64,000 bases of DNA from Neonectria sp. B-13 (GCA_002682825.1 NOKP01000032.1:124001-188000), one strand, 5' to 3'. Positions 22,182 through 34,298 are shown, counted from the stretch's first letter. The notes: generated from the letters alone by a model not told the origin. Program-made: numbers and translations.

Positions 22182-25151
22182 CTAGCGCCATAGGCCTGAC
22201 TCGGCGTTACTTTTGCCAGAAACAGACTCTCCGCCTTCAAATTTAGCTCTGGCCATTGCTGCTATCTGTTTCAGCTTTTCGAGGTTCTCCTGTTTACTGC
22301 GGCTTGCAAGCACATTTTCGAGGTTGGTTCTGCTGATAATGGTATCGGGATGCGTTTCTCCCAAGTGATGCGCTCGTAGTGCAACCGTCTGTCTCAGCAT
22401 CTGCTCGGCCTCATCAAATTCACGCTTGCCCTCGAGGACGACTCCCAAGTTGTTCATGCTGGTGATCGTATCTGGGTGCTCTCGGCCGAGTACCTTCGTT
22501 CGTAACGCTAGCGTGCGCCGGCCTACATCCTCAGCTTCGCCGTACTTTTCTTGGCTCTCGAGCACATTTGCCAAGTTGCTCATACTGGTCAACGTGTCTG
22601 GATGCTCGCGGCCTAGTATCCTTTCTCGTAGAGAAAGTGTCAGTCGTCCCATTTCCTCGGCTTTTTCGTACTTTTCCTGGCTATCAAGCACGAGCATGAG
22701 GTTATTCATACTGGTAAGCGTATCGGGGTCATGTTCGCCTAGAACGCGTCGCCGTAGCTTAAGAGTCTGCTCGTGCATTATCTCAGCCCTTCTATACTTG
22801 CCTTGACTGTCCAGTACAACTGCGAGGTTGTTCATAACAGCCAGTCTAGCAGCGTCTGCTATATCTGTAAGTCTGCTGTGAAGCTCGAATAGAGGTACAA
22901 GTATCTTTTCAGCTTCCGCGTACTGTCCTTGGTTCTCCAAAACAAGAGCAAGGTTGTTTAAACTGTCAAGTGTGTCGGGATGTTCTTGGCCAAGCACTTG
23001 GCTTCGCAGATCGTGAGTCTGCTTATGAATAAGCAGGGCCTCACTGTACTTTCCTGCAAGGTCTAGTGCGAGGCCAAGGTGGTTCATTGTGGTGAGTACA
23101 CTGGGATGATCAAGGCTCAGGGTCCTTTCCTGGATATCGAGTATCTCCCAGTATTTCTGCACAGCTATTTCGTACCTTCCTTCTCGGTGGTGGTCTTCTG
23201 CGAGGCTGTTCATACTGGCGAGTTCGGTTGCGGTGGCGACGTCACTGATGGTGGCGGGCTTGATGTGGCGGTCTTGATCTAGCGATTCGTGTCCAGGAGG
23301 TGACTTTGGCTGTTGAGTTTGATCTGCTACCTCAGACTCTCCCCCCCGATGCGTTATATGGAGGCGACGTTCTGGGTCATCGTCGTAATCAACCACGAAA
23401 GTTGATATCTTCTCAGGGGTGCCTGGGTTGGAGATGGAAGACACCTGTGAATCACGCCTCGAGGTTTTCTCTAACAGCGAAGGGCTAAGGCCGACGTGCG
23501 ATGCCCCAAAACTTGCCTTCACCTGCGAAAAGACATGCTCCAATGGAACGACAAGAGCATAACCCAACGGGTCGCTTCCCACAACGTGACCATACACCTC
23601 GCTGGTTTCTTGGTCAACAACGATGGATCCGCATTCGCCACGAACCAGACCTACGGATTTCAGTGTGTTAGCTTAGGCCCAGAGCTAGCAGCTGGGATGG
23701 AAATGGCGTCTACCTTCAGGAGTGTCCAGGATTACCGTGAAGACCTCGCAATCCTCTTGCCCAGGCAGCGATTTTATAAAGCTCGAACCTGCAAGTATAC
23801 GGCCTAGAAGTGTTCCTCGAACACCGGATGCCATCTTGACCAGCGCCAGATGATGTCGTGGCTTGCTTCGTATGGTATCGAGGACAGATGGACCAGTATC
23901 TTGACCATTTAGGAAGAAGAGGTTGGTGTAAGTGATATTCAAGGACGGAGAAACTGGACGAGCCAAACTCCAATCGAGGAAAGGCAAGGCTAGATCAAGA
24001 TCCAATGGGGGTGACAGAGCTTCCCAGTCTTCCGTGTGCGGATGACTAGGCTCAGAGGCTGTGGCAGATTTTGTGTCATGTACCTGGCCTTTTGAATCCT
24101 CTTCAGTCTCGCTCTCGTATTCATATTCGTCATCATCATTCTCCCAAAGATTGCCTGGGCCCTCTAACTCATTATCGGGATCTCTCATGGGGTGAAGAGT
24201 GACTGGAGGTGGATATGGTTTGCTGGTTGATGGTTTGGAGTTTGGGGAGACTGGAGGAAAGATGTGGTTGACAGTGAGATATGCGCTGACATCGTCAACC
24301 TGGATTGACACTCCCAACGTCGCCGAGGACCCCTGATACTCGACTAACCCACCGCAGTAGGTTGCATCGTTGTTGAAGGAGGCTTGAATTTGGAGTTGGA
24401 ATCGGGCCATCCGGATAATTGAACCTCGTTTGTGTAAGAAGTAGACCAACTTGAGCGGCGGTATGTGCCTAGCTGGATTCTTGTTGAACCAATCTGTCAA
24501 GGACCCTTTACCCCCGCAATGTAGTTTGTATTGTGCCCCGGAGCTGAACAATGATTGCAGCGATTTCATGTGTTTTGCATCGTCCCAAATAATTACAATG
24601 CTTGGAACAGCGTCGGCTGGCGTCGTGCCTACCATACAAAGCCTGTAGATGATTGGCGTCTTGATTTGATCGCGTAGTTCCACATCCTCGTTCACCGTTT
24701 TCTGTAGCTCGTCTTTCACGAAGCGAAATCTTTCATCATACTCTGATACGGTCCAGCCGCCTGAGAATACTGGTGCTTTTGAGTAAACTCTTTTCTTCTT
24801 TTTGCTCTTAGGAACCGGCTCACTGTAGGCGTAGTGTTCTGGGACTAGAGATAGAGTAGGCACTGGCCCGATTTCAGTAGTTTGGCCCCTTGTATGTAGT
24901 GCATTGGGCTGTGTATTCGACTCAGTTGGAACATTTGAGGGTTGAGTAGGATCTTTCGGAGACGTTTGAGTGGTGGAACTTGAAATGGGTTTGTTGTTGA
25001 CCAGAGCTAGATCTGGGGCCATGGGGGTAACAGAGGCTTTTTCTTCTTGGCTTTGACTTTCTGTTGTCCTGTCGTCTGGGGATTTCTCTGAGATATTCAG
25101 GGCGCCGAGTTGACGTGGATCTTGCCACTGTGTTTCAACCATCGAGGCCAT
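22182..25151 (-). CDS. chymotrypsin-like protease-fold / TPR (kinesin-light-chain-type) protein
   Basis: Two exons, 25151-23714 and 23650-22182, joined across a 63-nt intron (GTAGAC..CTAAC..TAG, phase 1), give 968 aa. Residues 1-120 are polar and disordered, ending in a KSKKKKR cluster. The middle looks like a divergent trypsin-like domain: His296 in YLTVNHIFPP, Asp393 in LPFLDWSLARP, then RGECGSIVVD with Cys486, where fungal relatives, from my knowledge of the family, normally have Gly-Asp-Ser-Gly. It continues with EVYGHVVGSDPLGYALVVPL. An acidic linker (DDDEYEYESETEED) lies between His and Asp. Residues about 620-930 hold seven 42-residue TPR units of the kinesin-light-chain type (NNLALVLENQGQYAEAE..GxEHPDTL) and a decayed eighth. 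The layout recalls fungal NLR-like proteins but has no nucleotide-binding domain. Protease activity is inference. Confidence 0.82.
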
Positions 25152-25644
25152 AGGCGCTACAATGCCGTCACCCGCGACCCAAATGGAGAAGAGACGGGTA
25201 TGTGATGGGCAAAGTGCTATATGGAGTATGTAATCGAGAACAGGTGGTGTAGTGGTCGAAATCTGCGGTTTTTGTCGTCTTTGGATGATGTTTGTGCAGC
25301 TTCAACGTCGAATTGGAATTTGCAATGCCAGTTGTGCAGAAGTTTGGTCGAACTAGTTACGGAATTTCACGTGCTTTGGAATAGCCTGGCTTGATTGGAC
25401 ACTTAATCTAGCTGTGGAAATCTGCAAGTCAGCAGGCTGCGCGTCAGACTCAGGCTACTTGACATTGGCCGGAGTGAACTTGCCGCAGCCTGATCTCCGA
25501 CCTTGGCAACGAGTGAGGGGTTTTCTGCATTCACACTCACCGGTTTCGTCTAGCTTCGTGGAACTTCCTTCGAAACACTCTCGCTTCTCTTCTCACTCCG
25601 CCGAGTAGACACTAGTCAGATATCGAAGACCTTTGTGGGACACT
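25152..25644. promoter_or_regulatory. divergent promoter of TPR and membrane-protein genes
   Basis: 493 bp separate the two start codons; both genes are therefore likely to share regulatory DNA. No specific operator is recognised. Confidence 0.5.
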
Positions 25645-26814
25645 ATGAACGACGTCGCTGACTACCGCCACCGTATCGCTAGCGAACTCCTGGGCACAAC
25701 AAAACAAGACTTCGAGTCGTATTTCAAACACTACGACCGGTTGGTGTTGCCTGATACTGATGTGCATGTCGTACAAGTCGAACACCCTCAGCCAGGCGAC
25801 CTCACCCCAATCAGCCATGCCGATGTTCTGGAAGCGGTTGGAGTGATCAGAGGAGATCCACAGAGAACGCTAGATCAAGCTACAGAGGAGCTTTACAAAA
25901 AGCTGAGAGTGAAGCATTCAAGACCACGAGTCAAATCTGTGGTCCAAGTGGCCGTGCGTATTATGTTCATGTTCGAACCTGCCATGAGCGAGAGCCATGG
26001 ACCAGACTACTCAATTGGAACCTACATACCTGTTTCCTGGCAACCAGGCCAGTCGTTACATGCATTCATTCTGGAGTGCTTTCCCAAGTCTCCAAAGGGC
26101 TGTGAGAGAATTCAGGATGCCATAGCTGAAGGGCGGTCGATCAAGGCCTGGAAGCTCAAAGCTCGATCAGGCATCACCTTCAAGGGCACCGACAATCTCG
26201 CCCAGCATTTGCTGCTTGACAGTCGTAACAGAGTCCTCTACATCTTCCACCACACATCATTTCTCAAGGCTCAGTTACGTCGTTTTCAGAGAACTAGTTC
26301 TAGCAAGGACGAAGATTCGTTACTTTCTCTTCAGAGGTGAGTCGAGCAATATCCCTCGGTAGTGACGTGACCATTGACACTCTCCAGGGGCTCCCTTCCG
26401 CCCCGCTTACTCGCAGAGACACTCCACTCGTTACAGTCAATCCTGTTTCAATGGAGGGACCGACGGTCAACGAGAATTTTGAAGCATTTGATCAAAACTA
26501 AGGGATTTGACGGAGACTGTACTTGGGATGAGGGGAATGTGATATTTACGACCTCTTTGCATAACGATGAATACTTTTACTGGGGTAATCGACTAGTGGA
26601 ACTGCATGACTTAGTGAAGGACAGACGGCCTCGGAATAGGTTCGAGCGGTGGATGAAGTGGCAAACCTCCGAAAGCAATGCGTTTGCGGTTGCACTTGCA
26701 GCGTTGGTAATTTCAGTCATGGTGGGATTACTTTCACTTGGGCTTTCCGCATTTCAGGCTTGGATTGCGTGGAAGGCATGGAGAGAGTCCCCAAGCACGG
26801 GCAGTAGTCGATGA
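25645..26814 (+). CDS. uncharacterised protein with single C-terminal membrane helix
   Basis: Two exons (25645-26336, 26388-26814; 51-nt intron, phase 2) give 372 aa. The ATG at 25645 begins MNDVADYRHRIASELL, which I recognise as a recurrent start in Aspergillus/Penicillium hypothetical proteins. There is a folded N-terminal region with no named domain, a basic QLRRFQR segment, and near the C-terminus a 30-residue hydrophobic helix (AFAVALAALVISVMVGLL..) followed by Trp-rich IAWKAW. This makes it a tail-anchored or single-pass membrane protein, cytosolic-side large. It is divergent from the protease/TPR gene, suggesting co-expression. Function unknown. Confidence 0.75.
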
Positions 26815-27080
26815 TGAGCCTGAGTGAAGTGAATGCGTCGTAGGAAGTCTGTCCGACGCAGCGATAGAGATTAATAGCAAGTGGAAGATGACACCTGGCT
26901 TCAGTGCCAGTTTTGATAAGCAACGATGGATTGAAGTAGTATGCAAGGCCCTGGGCTTAGAGGGATAAGCCCTCAGCCATGGCAATGGGAGAATGGAATA
27001 CCATCGACACCAACCACGCGAAAATTTATGTTAGTTGTTGATTGACCTCTCAGACCCATAGAAGCACCGAAATGGCTACT
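26815..27080. other. short intergenic, 3' region
   Basis: No coding signal between the membrane-protein stop and the deiminase remnant. Confidence 0.4.
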
Positions 27081-27371
27081 CTACCACCATCGAGCCGACA
27101 TGTCTCTGACGGAGTTACTTCCACTGTGGATTTCTCCGCCAAAGTTATGGTGGGTGTTCCAGTCGTCAATGAACTTCATCTCGAAACCAAACTTGACGTA
27201 CTGGGCCTTGATGGTCTTAGCAAGCACGTCGATGCCACCGATGACAGGGCCCCAGGGGTTGGGGGCGACATAGGTCTTGTGGCCGGTAAGGACAAGATTG
27301 TTAACGACACCAGGGAAGTAGGCGCCGACCTTTGGTGTGCCACTGCTGCTATCGCTTCCACAGGAAAGCTG
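27081..27371 (-). pseudogene. protein-arginine deiminase C-terminal remnant
   Basis: Reading leftward from 27371 the frame gives about 96 codons ending in TAG at 27083-27081. It carries the C-terminal PAD signature: KVGAYFPGVVNNLVL, NPWGPVIGG, KFIDDWNTHH, GGEIHSGSN and a terminal RWW. In active PADs the last block reads GEVHCGTN with the catalytic Cys; here the codon at 27125-27123 is AGT (Ser). The upstream catalytic His/Asp part is absent: only an intron-like ctag precedes it. It is a truncated and catalytically dead piece; whether it is still spliced into anything is unknown. PADs convert peptidyl-arginine to citrulline. Confidence 0.75.
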
Positions 27372-27697
27372 CTAGACTCGAATGGCGCCGCCTGGATCAC
27401 TCCGGCGGCCTGGAATCTGTTATTCGTCAAGCTCATGGTCAGAACGTAACTAGATGATAATTTTGGATCGGCGAAGTGACTCATGCACAGCCCCCGAAGT
27501 CCAGTTAACGCGAGCCAACAAGCTCTCCAAGATAATGAATGATTAGGTATGGAGTGGAGCGTAAGGACTTTGTTCCGGGATCCAAAACGGCGGTTGGCAA
27601 TCACATATCCTGTATCGCTACCCGATAATTCCACACACATCCTGTCATGCAGCATTCGAATTCCCATTTTTCCTCTTAGCAACTTCTCGCTTTCAGC
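27372..27697. other. promoter side of F-box-like gene, possible decayed deiminase DNA
   Basis: No intact frame. On the minus strand it could hold further decayed PAD sequence, but none is recognisable. Confidence 0.4.
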
Positions 27698-28971
27698 ATG
27701 GCTACCGCCAACGACCACCCTCTCTGCACAATCTGCGGTGGAAGAATAACTTTCCACTCTGATGTATTGGACAATGTGAGTGGCCCGGCGGTTTGGGATC
27801 CCTCCGATTGGTGCGCAAACGGCATCGCTCTTGGAGGCCCGCGTTTGTCAGACAGCAGCAACAATTATTTAGATTCAGGTCATGTCCCGACTGAGTCTAT
27901 GACCCGAAATACTGCCCAATCTGACGGCCACCGCGTTGGGGACCTCGAGCTACTACCCAGTAGACAGATTATTATACCACAGGACCGTAATTGGCCCGGC
28001 GAAGACAACAACGATGACCCCACTGCCGGCCAGCGTTGGTGTTTTGGTATACATGATGCCTGCGATGAGATTGCCACTCGAGTGATGCATACATCGTCGA
28101 CATCTCACATCAGATCTATCGGCCATCTCTGGATCACACTTGATCGACGATGCGAAATGAGTCGTGCAAAGACAAGCCTTCTCCAGGTTTTTCAGGCGAG
28201 ATACCTCCCACTTATCCCCGAGAGGAAACCAGGGGGGGCCTTCAAATGGGGATTGGACGGTTATTATGTTGGTCATAATTTCTTTGAGCAACCGAGCGGT
28301 TGGGTATGTAACATATAACCCTGGAGCTAGCTTCTCAGGTGCTAACTAAGTGACAGTGGGATGATGATCCATTACATCTTCCAAATCTGACTACCCATCT
28401 ACTATCCAACTTGCAACAAACCAAAGCTACCACAGCTCCCCTCCCAAACTTCCAAACCGGATTCGACAAATTACCCCAGGAGATCAAGGATCAGATCACA
28501 TCTTTGCTTTTACGAGGGCCTATGGCCTTGGATTGCACTTATTTGATCCCACAGTCTTCCTGGATGCAGATCTTTCTTCAGATACCGTATCTGTGGGACC
28601 TTGATAAAGACATGACAAAAAGAGCATCACTATCTGCAGACGCTCAAGGCAAAGAGTGGGACTGGGAGAGGACTACTCGGCAGGTTATGACTTGTCCAAC
28701 AGTCGCCATCCAAGAAGGGTGGCCGTGGATATCATGGAACTATAAGGATGTTGGGCTAGATGTTCCCGCTGGATTTACCAACCGGCGCCGGATCTGGCAG
28801 ATTGTTGAAGACATGGATCCTAAGGAACTAGAAGGCTGGCCAGACAAAGAAGTTGTTCTTGGCGAGTCATTCAGGAGTGACATGGACGATGTGGATGGAA
28901 TTAAAGATTCTGGTTTCACTGAATTTGATCAATTTCAACCTCTAGATTGGGGTGAGGGGGTTTCGTGGTAA
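27698..28971 (+). CDS. F-box-like protein with N-terminal CxxC motif
   Basis: Two exons (27698-28303, 28357-28971; 53-nt intron with CTAAC and phase 0) give 406 aa. The start MATANDHPLCTICGG has a Cys-x2-Cys pair as in a common fungal F-box-like family in which the N-terminus is zinc-ribbon-like and the F-box lies in the middle. Here FDKLPQEIKDQITSLLLRGP at about 231-250 is the Leu-Pro F-box helix. The C-terminal part contains Trp-rich stretches and NRRRIWQIVEDMDP, usual for the family. Its partner would be Skp1 in an SCF ligase, by analogy. Compared with relatives I recall, the first exon seems to have lost part of the segment after the CxxC, so divergence is possible. Confidence 0.72.
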
Positions 28972-29058
28972 GCACAGGATTCAAGTTCAAACCTTCAATT
29001 AACTTACTCGCCTTTCGTTCTCGTCATCCAGTGCACAGGCTTGAAGTTCAGCGCCATC
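28972..29058. other. short spacer
   Basis: 3' region of the F-box-like gene; no coding signal. Confidence 0.3.
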
Positions 29059-29259
29059 TTACTGATCACTGTTGAACATATGTCTCGTAGAAGAGAAAAG
29101 TGAATGAAGACAAGTGATGGTTGGTGTGAAGACATCGGCTCCGGCCGCCAGAAGCTGTTGCACTATCATACTGTGGCCTTCACCGGCAGCCACGGAAAGG
29201 GCCGATCTTCCCGCCAGACTATCCGTCGTAGCAACCATGAGCTCTGTCAATATTCCCAC
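29059..29259 (-). pseudogene. ankyrin-repeat remnant
   Basis: A short frame contains one clear ankyrin unit (GRSALSVAAGEGHSMIVQQL followed by LAAGADV) and then runs into unrelated sequence and a stop. Neighbouring repeats that a functional ankyrin protein needs are missing on both sides. Confidence 0.55.
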
Positions 29260-29813
29260 TTTCGGTCCGCACCCACCTGGCTAAAGAAGCAAATTCACAG
29301 TTATAAGAATAGAAGGAAATTTTCTAGATGTCGGTTTTCGAGTCGTGTTACTTGTAATCTTCTTGAAATTTGGAACTGGGAAGTGACCATAAAATGCGAT
29401 GATAAAAATCGAATATAACCTAGAAGCGCATATAGGCAGCAAATTCGCTATGGACATCATGCAGGACAAGTTAATCTCTTTCGTAGCCGTCATGAGCCAG
29501 ACTTAGCACAAGCTGCAATCAGGACAAAATCACTTCATGCTGCCCGAGTGCTGCGTTCTACAGCTCTCACCCAACCCAGCGCTCAACGCTGTCTGGGACC
29601 TCTTGCTGATTGGAAAATTTCAAGGCTTCAAGGTGATCATAATAATCCAGCGTCATAAAAGTAGGAAATTTTCGTCGATGGACCAAGGGCTGTGTCAGAC
29701 CAGACTAGAGTACTTCAAGGATTCTGATACGAGTTCCATTGAGGGTAGCCATCAGTCTCTTGTATCTGCTATTTAGAGAGATAACTTAATGTCCCTTTCT
29801 TGACCTCTTACTC
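29260..29813. other. intergenic, no gene seen
   Basis: Only short open frames without motifs; AT-rich. Confidence 0.45.
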
Positions 29814-30902
29814 TCACCACCCATACCCCTCATACTCCCAAAAAGTCTCGAATCCCAGTTGTTCATAGAAGCCCCGAATCGCAACCGAATCAATGAAAAC
29901 GCCCTCAATACCCCTCTCCCGCATGTTTTCTATCGCTTTCACCATCAACGCCAAGCCAACACCTTTACCTCTCGCGCTCTCATCCACACCAACGGCGGCA
30001 ATTAGTCCTGTCTTCTCTTTCGATGGCAGCAAAGGTAAGAAACTGTAAGTGTCGCTGACAAGAGCCGAGTGAGAACACATCAGTGTCCATCCGATCTGAG
30101 CGTTGGTTTCAGGATCGAAGGCCACCATTACTTCGTGGTGTTGATTATAGACTGCGAGGATTTCGTAGGCTTTGAACCACGTCTAAATGCCAGTCAGTAT
30201 TCATGATTGGACAATGATCTAAGAATGGACTAACGAAATTAGCTCGTTGCTTGGTCACGCATTCTTCGTACAGCTCTGGCGACCATGGAGAGAATTTGAA
30301 ATTCAGCTTTGCGACTCGCTCGAGGATTTCAGGTGGTGCGATGGCGCCGCGGATGTCTCGGTAAAGATCCCGAAGTGTTGGTTCTGTGGATTTATGGAAA
30401 CCTGCATACCATCAGCACTTCTGATCAGCAGATATGGTAGAATAATGTCATTACCCCGGTGAAGAAAGAAGTCTTTCACTTCTTGCGGGAAGTCTATCGG
30501 CATCTGGACCCAGAATCGCGGGACCCAAGATCCGATCGCCAAAGACTTCAGTTCTCCTTGTCCCTCAGCACGAGCCACTTGTCTCAACTCAGCCTGTGCC
30601 TTTGTCAAAAAGGCAGTGCCGAGTCCTTTGCCTCGGTATTCTGGCAGGACACCAACGGCGGCTATTTTGCCGTGCTGTCCACCCTCCAGATAGGACAGAC
30701 AGAATCCTTTCTCATGAATGTAATGATGGCCCGGAAGTCGATGGAGAATTTGTTCCATTCGATGTCGTTCGATCGGCCATTTTGGAAAGATGGTCTGCCA
30801 CATGTACCATATCTTCTCAAAGTCTTCGTCGGAGTCGGTGAAATGTTTGATGTCATGGTCGACCGGCGATAGCTCCGTCTTGCTCTCAGTCTGGTCAGCC
30901 AT
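29814..30902 (-). CDS. double-GNAT acetyltransferase-like protein
   Basis: Three exons: 30902-30455, 30401-30235 and 30182-29814, giving 327 aa. Introns are 53 and 52 nt and phases match. Two Gcn5-type acetyltransferase halves can be seen. The N-terminal half has AAVGVLPEYRGKGLGTAFL (acetyl-CoA loop, about 82-100). The C-terminal half has AAVGVDESARGKGVGLALM followed by IEGVFIDSVAIRGFYEQLGF (about 260-310). Both keep the Q/R-x-x-G-x-G/A pyrophosphate-binding pattern, unlike many tandem GNATs where one half has decayed. GNATs move an acetyl group from acetyl-CoA to an amine. The acceptor is unknown; no signal peptide, so probably cytosolic. Confidence 0.85.
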
Positions 30903-31759
30903 GTCAAAGAGCTACTCACTTCAGAGATCTCGAAACAAGTTGGAATCCAAAGGAAGCTTCGGTCCGTTTGAAAAAGCAGCGCGTAGGAACAGCTAAGTAG
31001 AAATGAAGAGTGGTAAGAAGACAGAGAGAACGAGGGTACGAGGGTGGCGTGGTGGTAGGCAAGTAGGTGAGCTGACGTGACGAGTCAGCACAGGGATGCT
31101 GCACTAAGTGGGGCATATCCGACGACCTTCTACTTCTAATTAGTCTACCTCCTCCAAGGCAAATGTTGGGGATAAGCCCGCAGTTTGCAAGGGTCTCCTG
31201 CGGCTTTTCCATGGCCAGTCGAATCTCTTATCGAAAGCCAGTACCAGTATGTTCCAGGCTCGAGCAGTACGACCTCGCTATTGACGCCGATAAAATAATC
31301 AAGAAATTCTTGTGTACAAGTGATTTGATAACTCTGGGAGCATCAGGCTTGAGTTTCTAGGCAGTCTTCAAAGTCGTTGTTTTCAATGATGCTTTTGTGG
31401 AGAAGCTCGTTTTAAGCACATGCTGTAAAGAGACGGAGAACGGCCCGCCCCGACCTCTGTCACGGCATTCGATGCTCTTTCTCAATTTGTAAAGTATTTG
31501 CCGCCTAACTATAAACATTCATGCTTGTAAAGGTAGGCGGAAATCAGTAACATCTTGACTCCCGGTGCAGTACAATGCAAACTGTCAGTAATAATGAAAC
31601 CTCACTTTGTTCGGGTTCGCCCAGTGAGTTAGATAATATTTGCGTATCTACTAACACGGTTTATGTACGAAGCAATATAGCCAACGTCATCATCCCGAAT
31701 TTTGATGAACATGTTGTGCCTTGTCACATCTCTCGGTTGATTCAGCATCTTTTGTCGAC
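30903..31759. other. intergenic, no gene seen
   Basis: Promoter of the GNAT gene and 3' region of the polygalacturonase gene. No coding exon supported. Confidence 0.5.
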
Positions 31760-33123
31760 TTAGGTCGAGCAAGTGGCAACGCTGGGAACATTCTGGCAAC
31801 TGGCGTAGTCCTTGCCACCGGTGACCTTGACGTTGGACCAGGTCCAGTTGGAGCAACCGGAGCTACCGCAGACAATGGCAATGTTTGTGCCGCTGGAGGC
31901 AACAGCACCTTCGCCAGAGATGTCCTTGAGAGTGAGGTCGGTGATGGGCAGGTCGCTAGTGGGGTCACCGTGGAGGTCACCGCCATCGTAGTTCTGCTCA
32001 ATCAGGATACCGTACCTGGGAGTCATTATCAATATGATGTTTTTCTGTAAGCAAAAGTGCCAGCCTCGACTTACTTGGAGATACCCGACATGGTGATGCC
32101 AGAGTAGGTGACGCCAGAGACAGAACCGGTGGCGCCCTTGATGGTCTTGACACGGATAGCTGTAGAAAATGAGCAATGTTCTCTATCACACCTCCATGGA
32201 AATTCAAAACATACCCTGGACGGAGTTCTTGACCTGAGTGTTCTCAAAGTTGACGGTGTCGACCACGTTGTTGTCTCGGTTACCGACACTTCCGATGGAG
32301 AGGCCGTGGCCGCCGGAGCAGATACCTCCGCTGAAGGTGATGTCCTAGTCTCCGGTCAGTACGTTCGAGTAGCTTTGTAGTTGTCATGTTCTCAAATTAC
32401 ATTGCCAGAGTTGATAGCAACGCAGTCATCCTGATTGTAGACCTTAGCTCCAGTAATGGTAACGCTGCTGCTGTCACCAATATCAAAGCCATCGGTGTTG
32501 TGACCGCCTCCAGCGTCACCATCAGCATCATCGATGGTCATGTCAGAAATAGTCAAGCCATCGACGCCGTTGATGCTAACAGCCTGCACGGGCGTGTTCT
32601 TGATGTACAGGTTCTTGATCGTCGAGTCTGTCAGATCATGGGCCGAGAAGAACTTGGGCTTCGTCTTGCCGCTGTTTCCTCCCTCGCCGTCCCACCAACG
32701 GGCACCATCAGCGTTGAGGACGGCGCCATCGGCACCCTCAACGGTGATGTCCTTCCCGGAGATATAGAGGAGGGGACCTGTCCACTCCTCGTAGCCCCAG
32801 GTAGTCTCGCCCTCAAAGATAACCTGAAAAGCTAGTCAGACGGAGACACAGAGGGGGGTAACACTGCAACTCACGTGGGCGCCATCAGTGAGCTTGCGGA
32901 GGTCAAGAGTCTCGCCTGCTGGAACAGCCACATCGGAGAGAACGATAGTGGCGCAGGAAGCTTGAGACTTGCTAGCGCTGGAAGCACCGCTGGAGCCGGA
33001 AAAGGTGCACGTCGATGCGCGCTTGTCGAGATCAGGCGCCTGGGTGACAGCAGGGGCAGGTGGTGCGGCAATGACGCTGCAAGCCAAGGCAGCTAGAAAT
33101 AAGGCACTTCCTAACTTGGTCAT
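31760..33123 (-). CDS. secreted endopolygalacturonase (GH28)
   Basis: Five exons: 33123-32875, 32823-32401, 32344-32215, 32159-32075 and 32015-31760, giving 380 aa. A signal peptide ([20 protein letters not shown]) and a short propeptide ending in DKR suggest Kex2 processing before the mature enzyme. GH28 signatures are complete: NTDGFD (Asp194), [11 protein letters not shown] (Asp215, Asp216), [11 protein letters not shown] (His237) and IRVKTI (Arg270, Lys272). These match the catalytic and substrate-binding residues of Aspergillus niger PGII. Cysteines near both ends fit the usual disulfides. It hydrolyses internal alpha-1,4 links in polygalacturonic acid outside the cell. Length and intron number are normal. 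It is most like the Aspergillus pgaA/pgaB type rather than exo-enzymes; exact paralogue not assigned. Confidence 0.95.
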
Positions 33124-34298
33124 GGTGAAAATAGATTCACTTGAACAAATGTCAAATGATGAATGGATGACTGCTTTACTTTGTCTGTCAAAGAGCGATG
33201 CTTTGTCGAGCTTCTCTTGTTTGGAGGGAGCTCATTCAAAGCCATATATGTGTTCTATTCATGTGTTCCCCTTCCTTCGCAAACCATGCGTTCAACACCA
33301 GACAGCTCCTCCCTTTTCGTCATTCTCGGGCCTTCATCTCCATCGAGAAGAGTACGTAGTGCCATTACACAAGGACGGGACTTGTTCCTCCTCCAATTAT
33401 CTTAGCTGTCAATGCTTCTAGAGTGATCTGCGTAGAACGAAGTGACGCGTGCGGGTTCAAGGGCTTGAATTTTCCAGCCACTGCCTACATGCGAACCCTA
33501 TAGAGACTTGCTCAAATGAAACGTGTCGAGGCGGTCCCATCCCCACACAACCGGCACAAATTGCCGAATGATCCTGGTATGTCATGGGTTGACAAGGGTC
33601 CACACAAGCCGGTTATCCGGAGTTGTATGTCGAAGCCCGGCATCTCCTTTCAGTCTTCAACGGACTGCCATCAAGCAGCATACATGACTATTATCGCTAA
33701 AGTATACAAAGCCAAGATAGTGCAATAATCATTACGCCGAGTTGAGTTCTTCGCAGTTTGTATCGAAAGCCAGTCAGAGCGTTTTCAGGCTCCCGTAGAA
33801 ATACATCAGCCGTGAGTGGTTGTAGTCATTCTTGCTCTCGCCATGCAGGCGATCGTATTGAAATTTTAACAACTTCTAGTTAACGGAGCTGGCAACAGCA
33901 TATCACTCTGACCTTATGCCTTCTTTACTGTCGGAGCTTTTTGCGCACATGTCTTGTATTTAATGCTTTTCTCTTCCCGCTTCGCTTGCCACTCAATTAA
34001 GCCTGACACGGCAGAACGTCGATTTTATGCATATGGCGCATGTCAAGCCATGATCAACTCCAATGGAATCCTCGCCTGGGTCTTGAATCTTCCCGAGCAC
34101 CGACTACGGTCCCCCTTTACCTCCCGTCGTGCCCCGTAAACACAAGACTAGAACTGCGGCTTCAAGCCCTTACTTCGAGAGTCCATCACAAGTCTTTTGT
34201 TACCATAATATCATTCCACACAGGGAAACCTTCAATTCTCTCAAGTCTGCAAGCTTATATAAAACGGCACTTTCATGCTACACGCTAGTTCCTCGGCA
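33124..34298. other. intergenic, polygalacturonase promoter
   Basis: About 1.2 kb upstream of the polygalacturonase gene and downstream of the monooxygenase gene. Only short frames without motifs. Confidence 0.5.

Noticed and set aside
27042..27449. 135-codon rightward frame
   Set aside because: Antisense to the arginine-deiminase remnant, which explains its open reading.
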